Assembly (NCBI RefSeq): GCF_030711405.1
Contig: NZ_JAULSI010000018.1
Span: 49,769 to 113,768, forward strand
Reading direction: 5' to 3'
DNA length: 64,000 bases
From: Massilia brevitalea
GTDB lineage: Bacteria; Pseudomonadota; Gammaproteobacteria; Burkholderiales; Burkholderiaceae_D
Part shown: piece after piece, positions 17,783-26,611 of the stretch
Position numbering within the stretch: the first letter of the stretch is position 1
Layout: each line of letters starts with the position of its first letter
Translations under genes and position numbers: made by a program
The notes under the pieces: generated by a model
What the model was told of the DNA's origin: nothing
The model's input: only the letters and a program-made list of their open reading frames with translations
The model's database searches: none

Positions 17783-18832
17783 ATGCACACCGATCTTGCC
17801 AAGCTGTCTGCCGCCGCCTTGCTGGCCATTCCGCCCGAGCAGCCCGAGTGCCTGTTCAGCGGCAGCGCCGACGACATCAAGCAGGCCTACCGCCTGTTGG
17901 CGATGAAGTGGCATCCGGACCGCAGCCTTGATCCCGATGCGCACGCGGTCTTCCAGCACATCGGGCGCCTGTACGAGCAGGCCGGCGTACTGTCGGCGCC
18001 AGGCAGTGGCCAGTTGCAGCTGACCGCGCTCGACGGCAAGCGCTACGACATCAACTACCTGCGCTGCCACCGCTTCGAACTGGGCAGCCTGTACGTGGCC
18101 GGCACGGTGGCCGCCTTCGTCATCGAGCGCGATCATGCCGACCTGGTACAACGCGCCGAACGCACCATCGCCAGCCTGGACTACCCCAATGACCGCATGC
18201 GCAGCCAGGTCGCCCCGCACCTGCCCGCCTATCCGTTTGCCGGCGCCTTCCAGACCGACGCCGCCTATGTCGTCGTGATGCGCAAGTCGCCGGACCAGCT
18301 GCTGCTGCGCGACGTGCTCGACCACTTCGGCGGGCGCCTCGATCCGCGCCACGTGGCCTGGGTGGTCAGCTCGCTGCTGAACCTGTGCTGCTACCTGCAA
18401 TACGCCGGCATCGCGCACAACGCCCTGTCGCCGGACACCTGCTTCATATCGCCGCAGGCGCACAGCGTGGCGATCCTGGGGGGATGGTGGTACGCGGCCG
18501 GCGCCGGCATGCCGATGGTCGCGGCGCCGGCCAGCACGCTCGACTGGGGGCCGCACGACCTGCTGGCGACCAAATGCTCGAGCATCCGCACCGACCTGGA
18601 ACTGGTGCGCGCCATCGGGCGCGAACTGCTGGGCGACATCGGCGGCAGCCGCCTGGCGGACGGCGGCGGCGTGCCGCGTGCGTTTGTCCACTGGCTGCGC
18701 CTGCCCGCATCGAACGATGCCATCGACGAATACCGGACCTGGCGCACCCAGGTTCTGCACGACAGTTTCGGCGCCCGTCGCTTCGCCGAACTGCCGCTCA
18801 CGCAAAGCGATATCTACGCAGTGGACTATTAA
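17783..18832 (+). CDS. J-domain protein with kinase-like C-terminal region
   Basis: A 349-residue protein. Residues about 27-65 form a DnaJ-type J domain: IKQAYRLLAMKWHPDRS with the HPD triad at 43-45, which should stimulate an Hsp70 partner. The remaining 270 residues resemble a protein-kinase fold: IAHNALSPDTCFI near 210 sits where a catalytic loop HRDLxPxN would be, but the catalytic Asp is replaced by Ala; AILGGWWYA near 230 takes the DFG position without the metal-binding Asp. A pseudokinase is therefore likely. ATG 17783 follows GGAGGA with good spacing. First gene of a three-gene operon with the VWA-like and PurA-like genes. Kinase resemblance is by eye. Confidence 0.75.
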   Translation: MHTDLAKLSAAALLAIPPEQPECLFSGSADDIKQAYRLLAMKWHPDRSLDPDAHAVFQHIGRLYEQAGVLSAPGSGQLQLTALDGKRYDINYLRCHRFELGSLYVAGTVAAFVIERDHADLVQRAERTIASLDYPNDRMRSQVAPHLPAYPFAGAFQTDAAYVVVMRKSPDQLLLRDVLDHFGGRLDPRHVAWVVSSLLNLCCYLQYAGIAHNALSPDTCFISPQAHSVAILGGWWYAAGAGMPMVAAPASTLDWGPHDLLATKCSSIRTDLELVRAIGRELLGDIGGSRLADGGGVPRAFVHWLRLPASNDAIDEYRTWRTQVLHDSFGARRFAELPLTQSDIYAVDY

Positions 18833-18842
18833 GGAGAACATC

Positions 18843-19757
18843 ATGGGTGGAGCACGTTGGGACGAAGACGACTGGAAACGGGCCTCGAAGGCCACCGCCG
18901 GCAAACGCACCGAGGACATCTTTGCATCCTCGGGCATGCACCCGAGCCTGAATCCATATGGAGTGACCAGGGAGTCGCGCGATTCGCTGGTCAATCCGGC
19001 ATCGACCGCGGTCATCATCGGGCTGGACGTTACCGGCTCGATGGGCATCATCGCCGATTCGATGGCGCGCGAGGGCCTCGGTACGCTGGTCGAGGAAATC
19101 CTGAAGCGCAAGCCGGTGTCGGACCCGCACATCCTGGCCTGCGGCATCGGCGACGCTTATTACGACGACGCCCCGCTGCAAATCACGCAGTTCGAAGCCG
19201 ACATTCGCATCGCCGACCAGCTGAAGATGATCTGGCTCGAAAAAGGCGGCGGCGGCAATAGCCACGAAGGCTATCACCTGCCCTGGTACTTCGCGGCCCA
19301 GCACACGCAGGTTGACTGCTTCGAGAAGCGCGGCAAGAAGGGCTACCTGTTCACCGTCGGCGACGAGGAACCGCCCGAGGAGCTGCTGGCCCAGCACGCC
19401 CGAGAAATCTTCGGCGACTCGCTGCAGCGCGACTTGTCGGCCGGCGAACTGCTGACCATGGTCTCGCGCATGTACCACGTGTTCCACGTGGTGGTCGAGG
19501 AAGGCAATTACGCGCGCTCCTACCTGCCGCAGGTACTGAAGAAGTGGCAGGCGCTGCTTGGCCAGCGCGTGCTGCGCCTGAAGGATTACCGGCGCCTCGC
19601 CGAAGTCGTGGTCTCGGCCATGGAAGTCAACGAAGGGCGCGACCGCGGGGAGGTAGCAAAGAGCTGGTCGGGCGACACCTCGGTGGTGGTGGCGCATGCG
19701 CTGGGCAGCTTGCCGCCCAGCCGCACGGGAGCGCTGCGCGCGCTGGTTCGTTTTTGA
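18843..19757 (+). CDS. von Willebrand factor A-like protein
   Basis: A 304-residue cytosolic protein. TAVIIGLDVTGSMG with Asp62 matches the metal-ion-dependent adhesion site (DxSxS form, here DxTxS) at the start of a VWA fold; KGYLFTVGDEEPPEEL near 165-185 fits a later beta strand of that fold. There is no signal peptide or membrane segment, so it probably acts as an intracellular protein-interaction module. The start has AAGGAGA at 18831 and lies 10 bases after the J-domain gene. Its C-terminal third, from about residue 215, is unfamiliar. Confidence 0.8.
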   Translation: MGGARWDEDDWKRASKATAGKRTEDIFASSGMHPSLNPYGVTRESRDSLVNPASTAVIIGLDVTGSMGIIADSMAREGLGTLVEEILKRKPVSDPHILACGIGDAYYDDAPLQITQFEADIRIADQLKMIWLEKGGGGNSHEGYHLPWYFAAQHTQVDCFEKRGKKGYLFTVGDEEPPEELLAQHAREIFGDSLQRDLSAGELLTMVSRMYHVFHVVVEEGNYARSYLPQVLKKWQALLGQRVLRLKDYRRLAEVVVSAMEVNEGRDRGEVAKSWSGDTSVVVAHALGSLPPSRTGALRALVRF

Positions 19758-19776
19758 CCGGGACCAGGAGAACACC

Positions 19777-21063
19777 ATGCAGCACACTGCGAAAGCCGTC
19801 ATCGGCGCCAGCTACGGCGACGAAGGCAAGGGCCTGATGACCGACTACCACGCGGCGCCGGCCGGTCGCGATGCGATCGTGGTGCGCTTCAATGGCGGCG
19901 CCCAGGCTGGCCACACCGTCACCACGCCGGATGGCCTGCGGCATGTGTTCTCTCATGTCGGCAGCGGCACCCTGGCCGGCGCGGCCACCTTCCTGTCGCG
20001 CCACTTCGTCTGCCATCCTTCGCTGTTCCTGAAGGAGGCGGACGTGCTGGCGGCAAGTGGTATCAGCTTGCCGCCGGTCTTCGTCGACGAGCGCGCGCCG
20101 GTATCGACGCTGTACGACATCCTGCTCAACCAGGCCATCGAGCGCCAGCGCGGCAATGGCCGTCACGGCAGCTGCGGGATGGGCTTCGGCGAGACCATCG
20201 AACGCAACCTCGACCCGGAGTTCGCCTTGAGCGTGGCCGACCTGCAGCAGGGCGCGGGCTACCTGCTGCGCCGGCTGGCGGCGATCCGCGACGGCTATGT
20301 GCCGCAGCGCCTGGCCGCGCTCGGCATTCCCGCCCTCGGTGCGCAGGACGCCGGGTGGCTGGCCAGCGACACCGCGCTGCAGCGCTATGCGCACGCCGCG
20401 ATGCAGTTCCGCCGTGCGACACGCTGTGCGCGGCCTGAAGTGCTGAGTGCGTACAGGCAGGTCATGTTCGAAGGCGCGCAGGGCTTGCTGCTCGACCAGC
20501 AGCGCGGCGCCTTCCCCTACGTGACGCGTTCGCATACGGGCATCCGGAATGCGCTCGATGTCGCCACGGAGGCTGGAATCGGGACACTCGATATCACGTA
20601 TGCCACTCGCGCCTACCTCACGCGCCACGGCGCCGGTCCGCTGGCCGGGGAACTGCCGGATAAACCCTATGCCGGGATCGAAGACCACACCAATGTGCCG
20701 AACGAGTTCCAGGGCAGGCTGCGCTTCGCCCACCTCGACCTCGATTTGCTGGTGCAGACCATCCGTACCGACTTCGCCGATGCCCTGGCCTGCCCCGGCG
20801 TGCGCGCGACGCTGAACCTGGCGGTCAGCTGCCTGGACCAGGTGGGGCCGGCGGTATCGTATGTCGAGGATGGGCATTTGCAGACTGCGGCGCCAGGCGC
20901 ACTGGCGGCCCACCTGGCCTGCCGCCTGGGTGCGGGCAGGCTGTACACGGCATGGGGGCCGAGCCGGGCGACGGTGGGAGCGTCAGTGGTCGACACAGCT
21001 GTTGCCTCACTCATAACAACTTCGACTCACCACAAAGATATTCCTGAGAGTCTAGTGTTTTAA
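19777..21063 (+). CDS. Divergent adenylosuccinate synthetase-like protein (PurA paralogue)
   Basis: A 428-residue PurA-superfamily protein. Housekeeping PurA joins IMP and aspartate using GTP. Conserved here: the GTP loop YGDEGKG (residues 13-19, including the catalytic Asp15), QAGHT with catalytic His46, MFEGAQGLLLD and a CTLNLAVSxLD-like base-recognition strand. Altered: the IMP-binding loop GTTGRGIGP is replaced by GSCGMGFGE, and the aspartate-binding loop TTGRRRR is replaced by NEFQGRLRF. The fold is secure, the substrate may differ. ATG 19777 has CAGGAG six bases upstream; longer frames overlap the VWA-like gene. It is the third gene of the NrtR-linked operon; the house-keeping purA is not in this window. 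Confidence 0.82.
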   Translation: MQHTAKAVIGASYGDEGKGLMTDYHAAPAGRDAIVVRFNGGAQAGHTVTTPDGLRHVFSHVGSGTLAGAATFLSRHFVCHPSLFLKEADVLAASGISLPPVFVDERAPVSTLYDILLNQAIERQRGNGRHGSCGMGFGETIERNLDPEFALSVADLQQGAGYLLRRLAAIRDGYVPQRLAALGIPALGAQDAGWLASDTALQRYAHAAMQFRRATRCARPEVLSAYRQVMFEGAQGLLLDQQRGAFPYVTRSHTGIRNALDVATEAGIGTLDITYATRAYLTRHGAGPLAGELPDKPYAGIEDHTNVPNEFQGRLRFAHLDLDLLVQTIRTDFADALACPGVRATLNLAVSCLDQVGPAVSYVEDGHLQTAAPGALAAHLACRLGAGRLYTAWGPSRATVGASVVDTAVASLITTSTHHKDIPESLVF

Positions 21064-21113
21064 AAGAAACTAAGGTAGCCTGCGCTGCAGATCGAACTCT
21101 TTCATCTACCGCC

Positions 21114-22334
21114 ATGCAAAACCAGGATCCCTCCCCTTCTTCGCAGAACGCCTCCACCGTACTCCTGCCGCGCGTCGGCGAGATCGTCGTCGACGCCACC
21201 GACTTGCTGAGCGCCGACGGCGAGCTGACGCCCGGACAAGGCACGATCACGACCGCCCTGGCGCTCGGCCTGGGCTTCCTGAGTTTCCTGGGCGTGCTCG
21301 CCTTTTTGTTCCCGGAATACTTGACCACACCCGAGCTGCGCCGCGCCTACAACGTCGACTGGTGCCGCGCCCTGCTGTTCTCGGGCCTGCTGGTGGCCGG
21401 CATGCTGTCGCTGTTCAACATCGTCTTCAACCGGCGCCGCAACGTGAATGTGCTGGCCTTTGCGTTCGTGCTGGTGACGATTGCGTTAGGCGGCGCAAAG
21501 GTTCCGGTGGGCGATTTTCCGGACCACACGCCCTACCTCGGCTTCGACTGGCTGATCCTCGATTTGCTCGGTTCAACCACCGTGTTCGTCATCCTCGAAA
21601 AGCTGTTCCCGCTGTACAGGAACCAGCCGATCTTCCGCAAGGAATGGCAGACCGATTTGATTCACTTTGGCGTGAACCATCTGCTGGTCGGCTTGATGCT
21701 GCTGATCGTGAACTTCTTCGTGCACCGTGCGCAGGTGATCGTGGTGGGCGAGGAAGGGCTGCAGCAATTCATCAGCTCGATGCATTTCATTCCGCAGCTG
21801 CTGCTCTGCCTGCTGGTAGCGGACCTGGCCGAGTACGCCGTGCACCGCGCCTATCACGAAGTACCCTGGCTGTGGAAAGTCCATTCCGTGCACCACAGCG
21901 TGAATACGCTGGACTGGCTGGCCGGCTCGCGCCTGCACATGCTGGAAATTATCGTGACCCGCATCGCCGTCCTCACGCCGCTGTTCCTGCTCGGTTTCGA
22001 CAAGAGCGTGGTCGACATGTACATCGTGATCGTCGGGTTCCAGGCCGTGTTCAACCATGCGAACGTGCATATTCCCTGGGGTCCGCTGAAATACCTGATC
22101 GTGACGCCGGATTTCCACCATTGGCACCACAGCAGCGAGCAGGTCGCCATCGACAAGAACTACGCGGCCCACTTCGCCTTCATCGACTACCTGTTCGGCA
22201 CGGCGGTGAAGACCGACCAGCAATTCCCGGCAACCTATGGGGTCGTGGGCAGCAAGATCCCGGAAGGCTACCTGAGCCAGCAGGCCTATCCGTTCCGCAA
22301 GCGCCGCAGGAAAGCGGCCGAACCGGCCAACTGA
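21114..22334 (+). CDS. Fatty acid hydroxylase / sterol desaturase family membrane protein
   Basis: A 406-residue integral membrane di-iron protein. Histidine clusters HRAYH, HSVHH and HHWHHSS match the eight-histidine signature of the fatty-acid hydroxylase superfamily, with HANVH as another ligand segment. About six hydrophobic segments surround them, the first near residues 50-72 and another near 80-100. It probably hydroxylates or desaturates a membrane lipid. The gene starts 50 bases after the PurA-like gene and ends at a hairpin facing the convergent oxidoreductase gene. Lipid substrate unknown. Confidence 0.88.
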   Translation: MQNQDPSPSSQNASTVLLPRVGEIVVDATDLLSADGELTPGQGTITTALALGLGFLSFLGVLAFLFPEYLTTPELRRAYNVDWCRALLFSGLLVAGMLSLFNIVFNRRRNVNVLAFAFVLVTIALGGAKVPVGDFPDHTPYLGFDWLILDLLGSTTVFVILEKLFPLYRNQPIFRKEWQTDLIHFGVNHLLVGLMLLIVNFFVHRAQVIVVGEEGLQQFISSMHFIPQLLLCLLVADLAEYAVHRAYHEVPWLWKVHSVHHSVNTLDWLAGSRLHMLEIIVTRIAVLTPLFLLGFDKSVVDMYIVIVGFQAVFNHANVHIPWGPLKYLIVTPDFHHWHHSSEQVAIDKNYAAHFAFIDYLFGTAVKTDQQFPATYGVVGSKIPEGYLSQQAYPFRKRRRKAAEPAN

Positions 22335-22354
22335 CCCGGCGGGTTTCAGGGATA

Positions 22355-22386
22355 GCCGCCATCGCTGCAGTGCGATGGCGGCGATC
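22355..22386. terminator. Bidirectional hairpin between convergent genes
   Basis: Perfect 11-base stem GCCGCCATCGC / GCGATGGCGGC with loop TGCAGT, lying in the 70-base gap between the desaturase-family gene and the oxidoreductase gene. A short GATCGTTT follows on the plus strand. Confidence 0.7.
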
Positions 22387-22404
22387 GTTTAAACGCGAGC
22401 CGCC

Positions 22405-25400
22405 TCAGGCGCGCCGCTTCAGCTCGATCACCTGCTCGCCACGGTAGATCGCCATCAGCTTCGGCCATTCGGCGTCCAGCTTGTCCATCGCCGCCAGCTT
22501 GATGTGGCCATAGCCGCGCACCTGATCGGGCATCTGGGCCAGCTTCAGCGCCGCTTCGCGGTTGCCAGGATTCAGGCTGGTGGCCAGCGTCTCGACGAAA
22601 GCCAGGTAGCGTTCGCGCAGTGCCCGTTCGCGCTTGCGCTCGGCGGTATAGCCGAACACGTCGAGCGGACCGCCGCGCAGGGATTTGAATTTCGCCAGCA
22701 CGCCGAACACCGGCATCATCCAGCCGCCGAGGCGCATCTTGGCCGGCACCTCGGAGCCCGGCTTGCGGCGCGCCAGCAGCGGCGGCGCCAGGTGGAAGGC
22801 CAGCTTGTAGTCGCCCTCGAACTGGGCGGCGATCTGGGCGCGGAAGGCCGGGTCGGCGTGCAGCCGTGCCACTTCGTACTCGTCCTTGTAGGCCATCACC
22901 TTGAACAGATTGCGCGCCACCAGCTTGCTCAGCTTGCGCGAGCCAAGCGGGTCGATCTCGGCTTCACGCCGCTCCAGCGCCGCCACTGCCTGCGCATAGC
23001 GCCCGGCATAGGCCGCGTCCTGGTACTGCGTCAGGAAATCCGTGCGCACGGCCATCAGCTCCGCCAGCGGCTTCGGTGCGCTGAACTGGATCACCTTGCG
23101 CTCGCTGCGGTCCAGGCGCTCCAGCGCCTGCGCATCCGCCGCGGCCAGGCGGCCCAGCATGAAGGCGCGCTTGTTCATGTCGATGGCGACGCCGTTCAGT
23201 TCGATCGCGCGCAGCAGCGCCGGCAGCCCCACCGGCACCAGGCCCGCCTGCCAGGCATAGCCCATCAAGAGGATGTTGCCGCCGATCGGATCGCCCAGGA
23301 AGCGCGCCGCCGTTTCGTGGGCGTCGAGGCGCACCAGGTTCTCCATGCCCGCCGCCAGGCCGAGCTTTTCCAGCAGCCCATCCTTGTTGATCGAGGCATC
23401 GCGCTCGCGCGTGAAGTCGGCGGTCGGGATCTCGCGGTCGTTGGCCACGACCCTGGTGTGCCCGGCGCGCATCACCGACAGGCTGTCGGGCATGGCGGCC
23501 ACTACCAGGTCGCAGGCGAAGACGGCGTCGGCCTGGCGCAAATCGATGCGCACCTGGTTCAGCCGCGCCGGCGACGAAGCGACGCGCACGTGCGACAGCA
23601 CGGCCCCGCCCTTTTGCGCAAAGCCCATGAAGTCCAGGGTCGAAGCGCCCTTGCCTTCCAGGTGGGCGGCCATGGTGATCAGCGCGCCGACGGTGACGAT
23701 GCCGGTGCCGCCCACGCCCGCGACCAGGATCTCGAAGGGTTTATCGAGGGCCGCCGGCGCCGGCGCGGCATACGCGGCCAGGGCCTGTTCGATGTCGGCC
23801 AGCGACAGCGTGCTGACTTCCGGCTTGCGCAGCGACCCGCCCAGCACCGAGACGAAGCTCGGGCAGAAGCCCTCGACGCAGGAGTAATCCTTGTTGCAGG
23901 ACGACTGCTCGATCTGGCGTTTGCGGCCGAATTCGGTTTCCAGCGGCAGGATCGACAGGCAGTTCGACTGCACGCCGCAGTCGCCGCAGCCTTCGCACAC
24001 CGCCGGGTTGATCACCATGCGGCGCGCCGGGTCGGGGAAGACGGTCCTGCCCGGCTTGTTCTTCTTGCGGCGGCGGCGCTTTTCGGCGGCGCAGGTCTGG
24101 TCGTAGACCAGCACCGTCACGCCCGGGATCTCGCGCAGTTCGCGCTGGATGGCATCGAGTTCTTCGCGGTGATGCACCGTCACGCCTCCCGGCAGCGTGA
24201 CGCCGTGGTAGTTCTCGGGCTGGTCGGTCACGACCACGGTCTTGCGCGCGCCTTCGCTCACCACCTGCTGCACGATCTGCGGTACCGACAGGCTGCCGTC
24301 CACCGGCTGGCCGCCGGTCATCGCGACGGCGTCGTTGTACAGGATTTTATAGGTGATGTTGGTGCGCGCGGCCACTGCCTGGCGAATCGCCAGCGAGCCC
24401 GAATGGTAGAAGGTGCCGTCGCCCAGGTTCTGGAACACGTGCGGCTCGTCCACGAAGCGCGAGGATGCGACCCAGCTGACGCCCTCGCCGCCCATCTGCG
24501 ACAGGTAGTTCGTGTCGCGCTTCATCCAGGTCGCCATGAAGTGGCAGCCGATGCCGGCATAGGCGCGGCTGCCTTCCGGCACGCGGGTCGAGGTATTGTG
24601 CGGGCAGCCCGAGCAGAAGTACGGCGTGCGCTTGACGCCGTCGGCCCCGTTCGAGGGCAGCGCGGCGGCGCAGAAGTCGGGCAGCATGCGTTTCAGATCG
24701 AGTTCGGGGAAACGCGGTGCCAGCCAGTGCACCAGCGCCGGCGCGATGCGCGAAGGACGCAGCTCGCCCAGCGCCGACAGCAGCGGCGCGCCGTCGCGGC
24801 CGGCCTTGCCGACGACTGCGGGGCGGCTTTCAGTCGGCAGGTTGTAGAACAAATTCTTCACCTGCTGCTCGATCACCGGCCCCTTCTCTTCCACCACCAG
24901 GATTTCCTCCAGGCCGGCGGCAAACGCGGCCAGGCGGGTGCGCTCCAGCGGGAAGGTCAGGCCGGGCTTGTAGACGCGCACCCCGAGTTCTTCCAGGCGC
25001 GACAGCGGCAGGCCCAGGCGTTCCAGCGCTTCGACCAGGTCCAGGTAGGCCTTGCCGGCGCTGATGATGCCGATGCGCGCCTGTGGCGCGGCCACCGTCA
25101 GGCGGTCGATCGAGTTGGCGCGGGCAAAGGCCTGCACCGCTTCGAGCTTGGCGTCGGCGCGCACTTCCAGCGCCAGCCCCGGTAAATCGGGCCAGCGGTT
25201 GTGCAGGCCGTCCGGCGGCGTTACGTAATCCTGGGGCGTGGTGAACGAGGGCATCGGCGGCAGCTCGACCACGGCGCCGCCTTCCACGGTTTCCGAAATC
25301 GCCTTGAAGCCGCACCAGGCGCCGGAGAAGCGCGACAGCGCCCAGCCGTACAGGCCGAACTCCAGGTATTCCTGGATGTTGGCGGGATTGATGACCGGCA

Positions 25401-25932
25401 TGCTCCAGGCAATCAGCGCCTGCTCGCTCTGGTGCGGCATCGACGAGGATACGCAGCCGTGGTCGTCGCCCAGGATCACCAGCACGCCGCCGTGGGGCGA
25501 GGAGCCATACACGTGGCCGTGTTTCAGGGCGTCGCCGGCGCGGTCGACGCCCGGGCCCTTGCCGTACCACATGCCGAACACGCCGTCGACCTTGCGCGTC
25601 GGGTCGGCCTCTACCTGCTGCGAGCCCATGACGGCGGTGGCGCCGAGTTCTTCGTTGATCGCCGGCAGGAAGTCGATGCTGCGCTGCTTTAAGAGGTCTT
25701 TCGCGCGCCACAGTTCCTGGTCGACCGCGCCCAGCGGCGAGCCGCGGTAGCCGCTGACGAAGCCGGCCGTGTTCAGGCCCTGGCGCTCATCGAAGACTTT
25801 TTGCATGCACAGCAGGCGCACCAGGGCCTGGGTGCCGGTGAGGAAGACGCGGCCGCTTTCGCGGCGCAGGTTGTCGTCGAGGGCGTAGTCGGGGTCGGCC
25901 AGGACGGCTGGCGGGGTGGTCATCGAATTCAT
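22405..25932 (-). CDS. Indolepyruvate:ferredoxin oxidoreductase, fused single chain
   Basis: A 1175-residue enzyme that decarboxylates aryl-pyruvates to acyl-CoA using thiamine diphosphate and iron-sulfur clusters, linked to aromatic or branched amino-acid breakdown. The N-terminal pyrimidine-binding part contains GYRGSPLGAVD; the thiamine-diphosphate region near residue 440 has YFCSGCPHNTS; a ferredoxin-like cysteine set (CEGCGDCG...C) is near 645; the gamma domain begins VAGVGGTGIVTVG near 740. The start MNSMTT at 25932 was chosen because family proteins begin near here and the longer frame runs through the divergent promoter. It is divergent from an Lrp/AsnC regulator that probably senses amino acids and controls it. 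Confidence 0.9.
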   Translation of the reverse strand: MNSMTTPPAVLADPDYALDDNLRRESGRVFLTGTQALVRLLCMQKVFDERQGLNTAGFVSGYRGSPLGAVDQELWRAKDLLKQRSIDFLPAINEELGATAVMGSQQVEADPTRKVDGVFGMWYGKGPGVDRAGDALKHGHVYGSSPHGGVLVILGDDHGCVSSSMPHQSEQALIAWSMPVINPANIQEYLEFGLYGWALSRFSGAWCGFKAISETVEGGAVVELPPMPSFTTPQDYVTPPDGLHNRWPDLPGLALEVRADAKLEAVQAFARANSIDRLTVAAPQARIGIISAGKAYLDLVEALERLGLPLSRLEELGVRVYKPGLTFPLERTRLAAFAAGLEEILVVEEKGPVIEQQVKNLFYNLPTESRPAVVGKAGRDGAPLLSALGELRPSRIAPALVHWLAPRFPELDLKRMLPDFCAAALPSNGADGVKRTPYFCSGCPHNTSTRVPEGSRAYAGIGCHFMATWMKRDTNYLSQMGGEGVSWVASSRFVDEPHVFQNLGDGTFYHSGSLAIRQAVAARTNITYKILYNDAVAMTGGQPVDGSLSVPQIVQQVVSEGARKTVVVTDQPENYHGVTLPGGVTVHHREELDAIQRELREIPGVTVLVYDQTCAAEKRRRRKKNKPGRTVFPDPARRMVINPAVCEGCGDCGVQSNCLSILPLETEFGRKRQIEQSSCNKDYSCVEGFCPSFVSVLGGSLRKPEVSTLSLADIEQALAAYAAPAPAALDKPFEILVAGVGGTGIVTVGALITMAAHLEGKGASTLDFMGFAQKGGAVLSHVRVASSPARLNQVRIDLRQADAVFACDLVVAAMPDSLSVMRAGHTRVVANDREIPTADFTRERDASINKDGLLEKLGLAAGMENLVRLDAHETAARFLGDPIGGNILLMGYAWQAGLVPVGLPALLRAIELNGVAIDMNKRAFMLGRLAAADAQALERLDRSERKVIQFSAPKPLAELMAVRTDFLTQYQDAAYAGRYAQAVAALERREAEIDPLGSRKLSKLVARNLFKVMAYKDEYEVARLHADPAFRAQIAAQFEGDYKLAFHLAPPLLARRKPGSEVPAKMRLGGWMMPVFGVLAKFKSLRGGPLDVFGYTAERKRERALRERYLAFVETLATSLNPGNREAALKLAQMPDQVRGYGHIKLAAMDKLDAEWPKLMAIYRGEQVIELKRRA

Positions 25933-25981
25933 GGTCTCGTTGTGGTTCTTGTAAGGGGACAGGATATGCCGCACGACGGGA

Positions 25982-26044
25982 AAGATTTTTTCTAATTCCT
26001 GAGTTCCAGCAGCTAAACTGGCAAGAATCTTTCTAAAACCTGAG
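25982..26044. promoter_or_regulatory. Two direct repeats between the oxidoreductase and Lrp genes (candidate operators)
   Basis: Two 22-base direct repeats (25982-26003 and 26023-26044) match at 18 positions; the shared parts are AAGA, TTTCTAA and CCTGAG. Their starts are 41 bases apart, close to four helical turns, so a regulator could bind both on one DNA face. The second copy ends six bases before the Lrp start. Candidate sites for the adjacent regulator. Confidence 0.5.
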
Positions 26045-26050
26045 CAATAA

Positions 26051-26518
26051 ATGAAAAACACACCGCTGGACCAGGCCTCGATCAAGATCCTGGCGGAACT
26101 GCAGAAAAATGGCCGCGTGTCGTCGAACGAACTGTCGGAAAAGATCGGCATGTCGGCCAGTCCATGCTGGCGGCGCCAGAAGGAACTCGAGGAAAACGGC
26201 TACATCCTGCGCTACACCGCCCTGCTCGACCGGCGCAAGCTGGGGCTGGCCGTGGTGTGCCTGCTGCACGTGTCGCTGGCGCGCCATGCCGAGGGCGTGG
26301 TCGAGCAGTTCGAGGAAGCGATGCGGCTGCGCCCGGAAGTGGTGGAGTGCTACGAGACGACCGGCAGCTCGGACTACATGGTGAAGGTGGTGGTGGCCGA
26401 CATGGATGCCTACCACGACTTCCTGCACAACGTGCTGGTCAAGCTGAACGGGGTGGCGCAGGTGAATACCAGCGTGGCGCTGCGCGAGGTGAAGTACGAG
26501 ACGACGTTGCCGCTGTAG
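26051..26518 (+). CDS. Lrp/AsnC-family transcriptional regulator
   Basis: A 155-residue Lrp/AsnC protein: N-terminal helix-turn-helix (LDQASIKILAELQKNGRVSS then SEKIGMSASPCWRR) and C-terminal RAM ligand-binding domain (VVECYETTGSSDYMVKVVV). Members respond to amino acids or keto acids. The gene is divergent from the indolepyruvate oxidoreductase gene with 118 bases between the starts, the usual layout for a local regulator. No good ribosome site precedes ATG 26051. Confidence 0.92.
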   Translation: MKNTPLDQASIKILAELQKNGRVSSNELSEKIGMSASPCWRRQKELEENGYILRYTALLDRRKLGLAVVCLLHVSLARHAEGVVEQFEEAMRLRPEVVECYETTGSSDYMVKVVVADMDAYHDFLHNVLVKLNGVAQVNTSVALREVKYETTLPL

Positions 26519-26611
26519 TCATCGCGGAAGCGGAGGCCGGAATGCACATCGCCGGCATGGAAGCCGGCGATGCTGGTTGACGCGGGGACCGGCGGCGGGT
26601 CCCGGAGCGCA

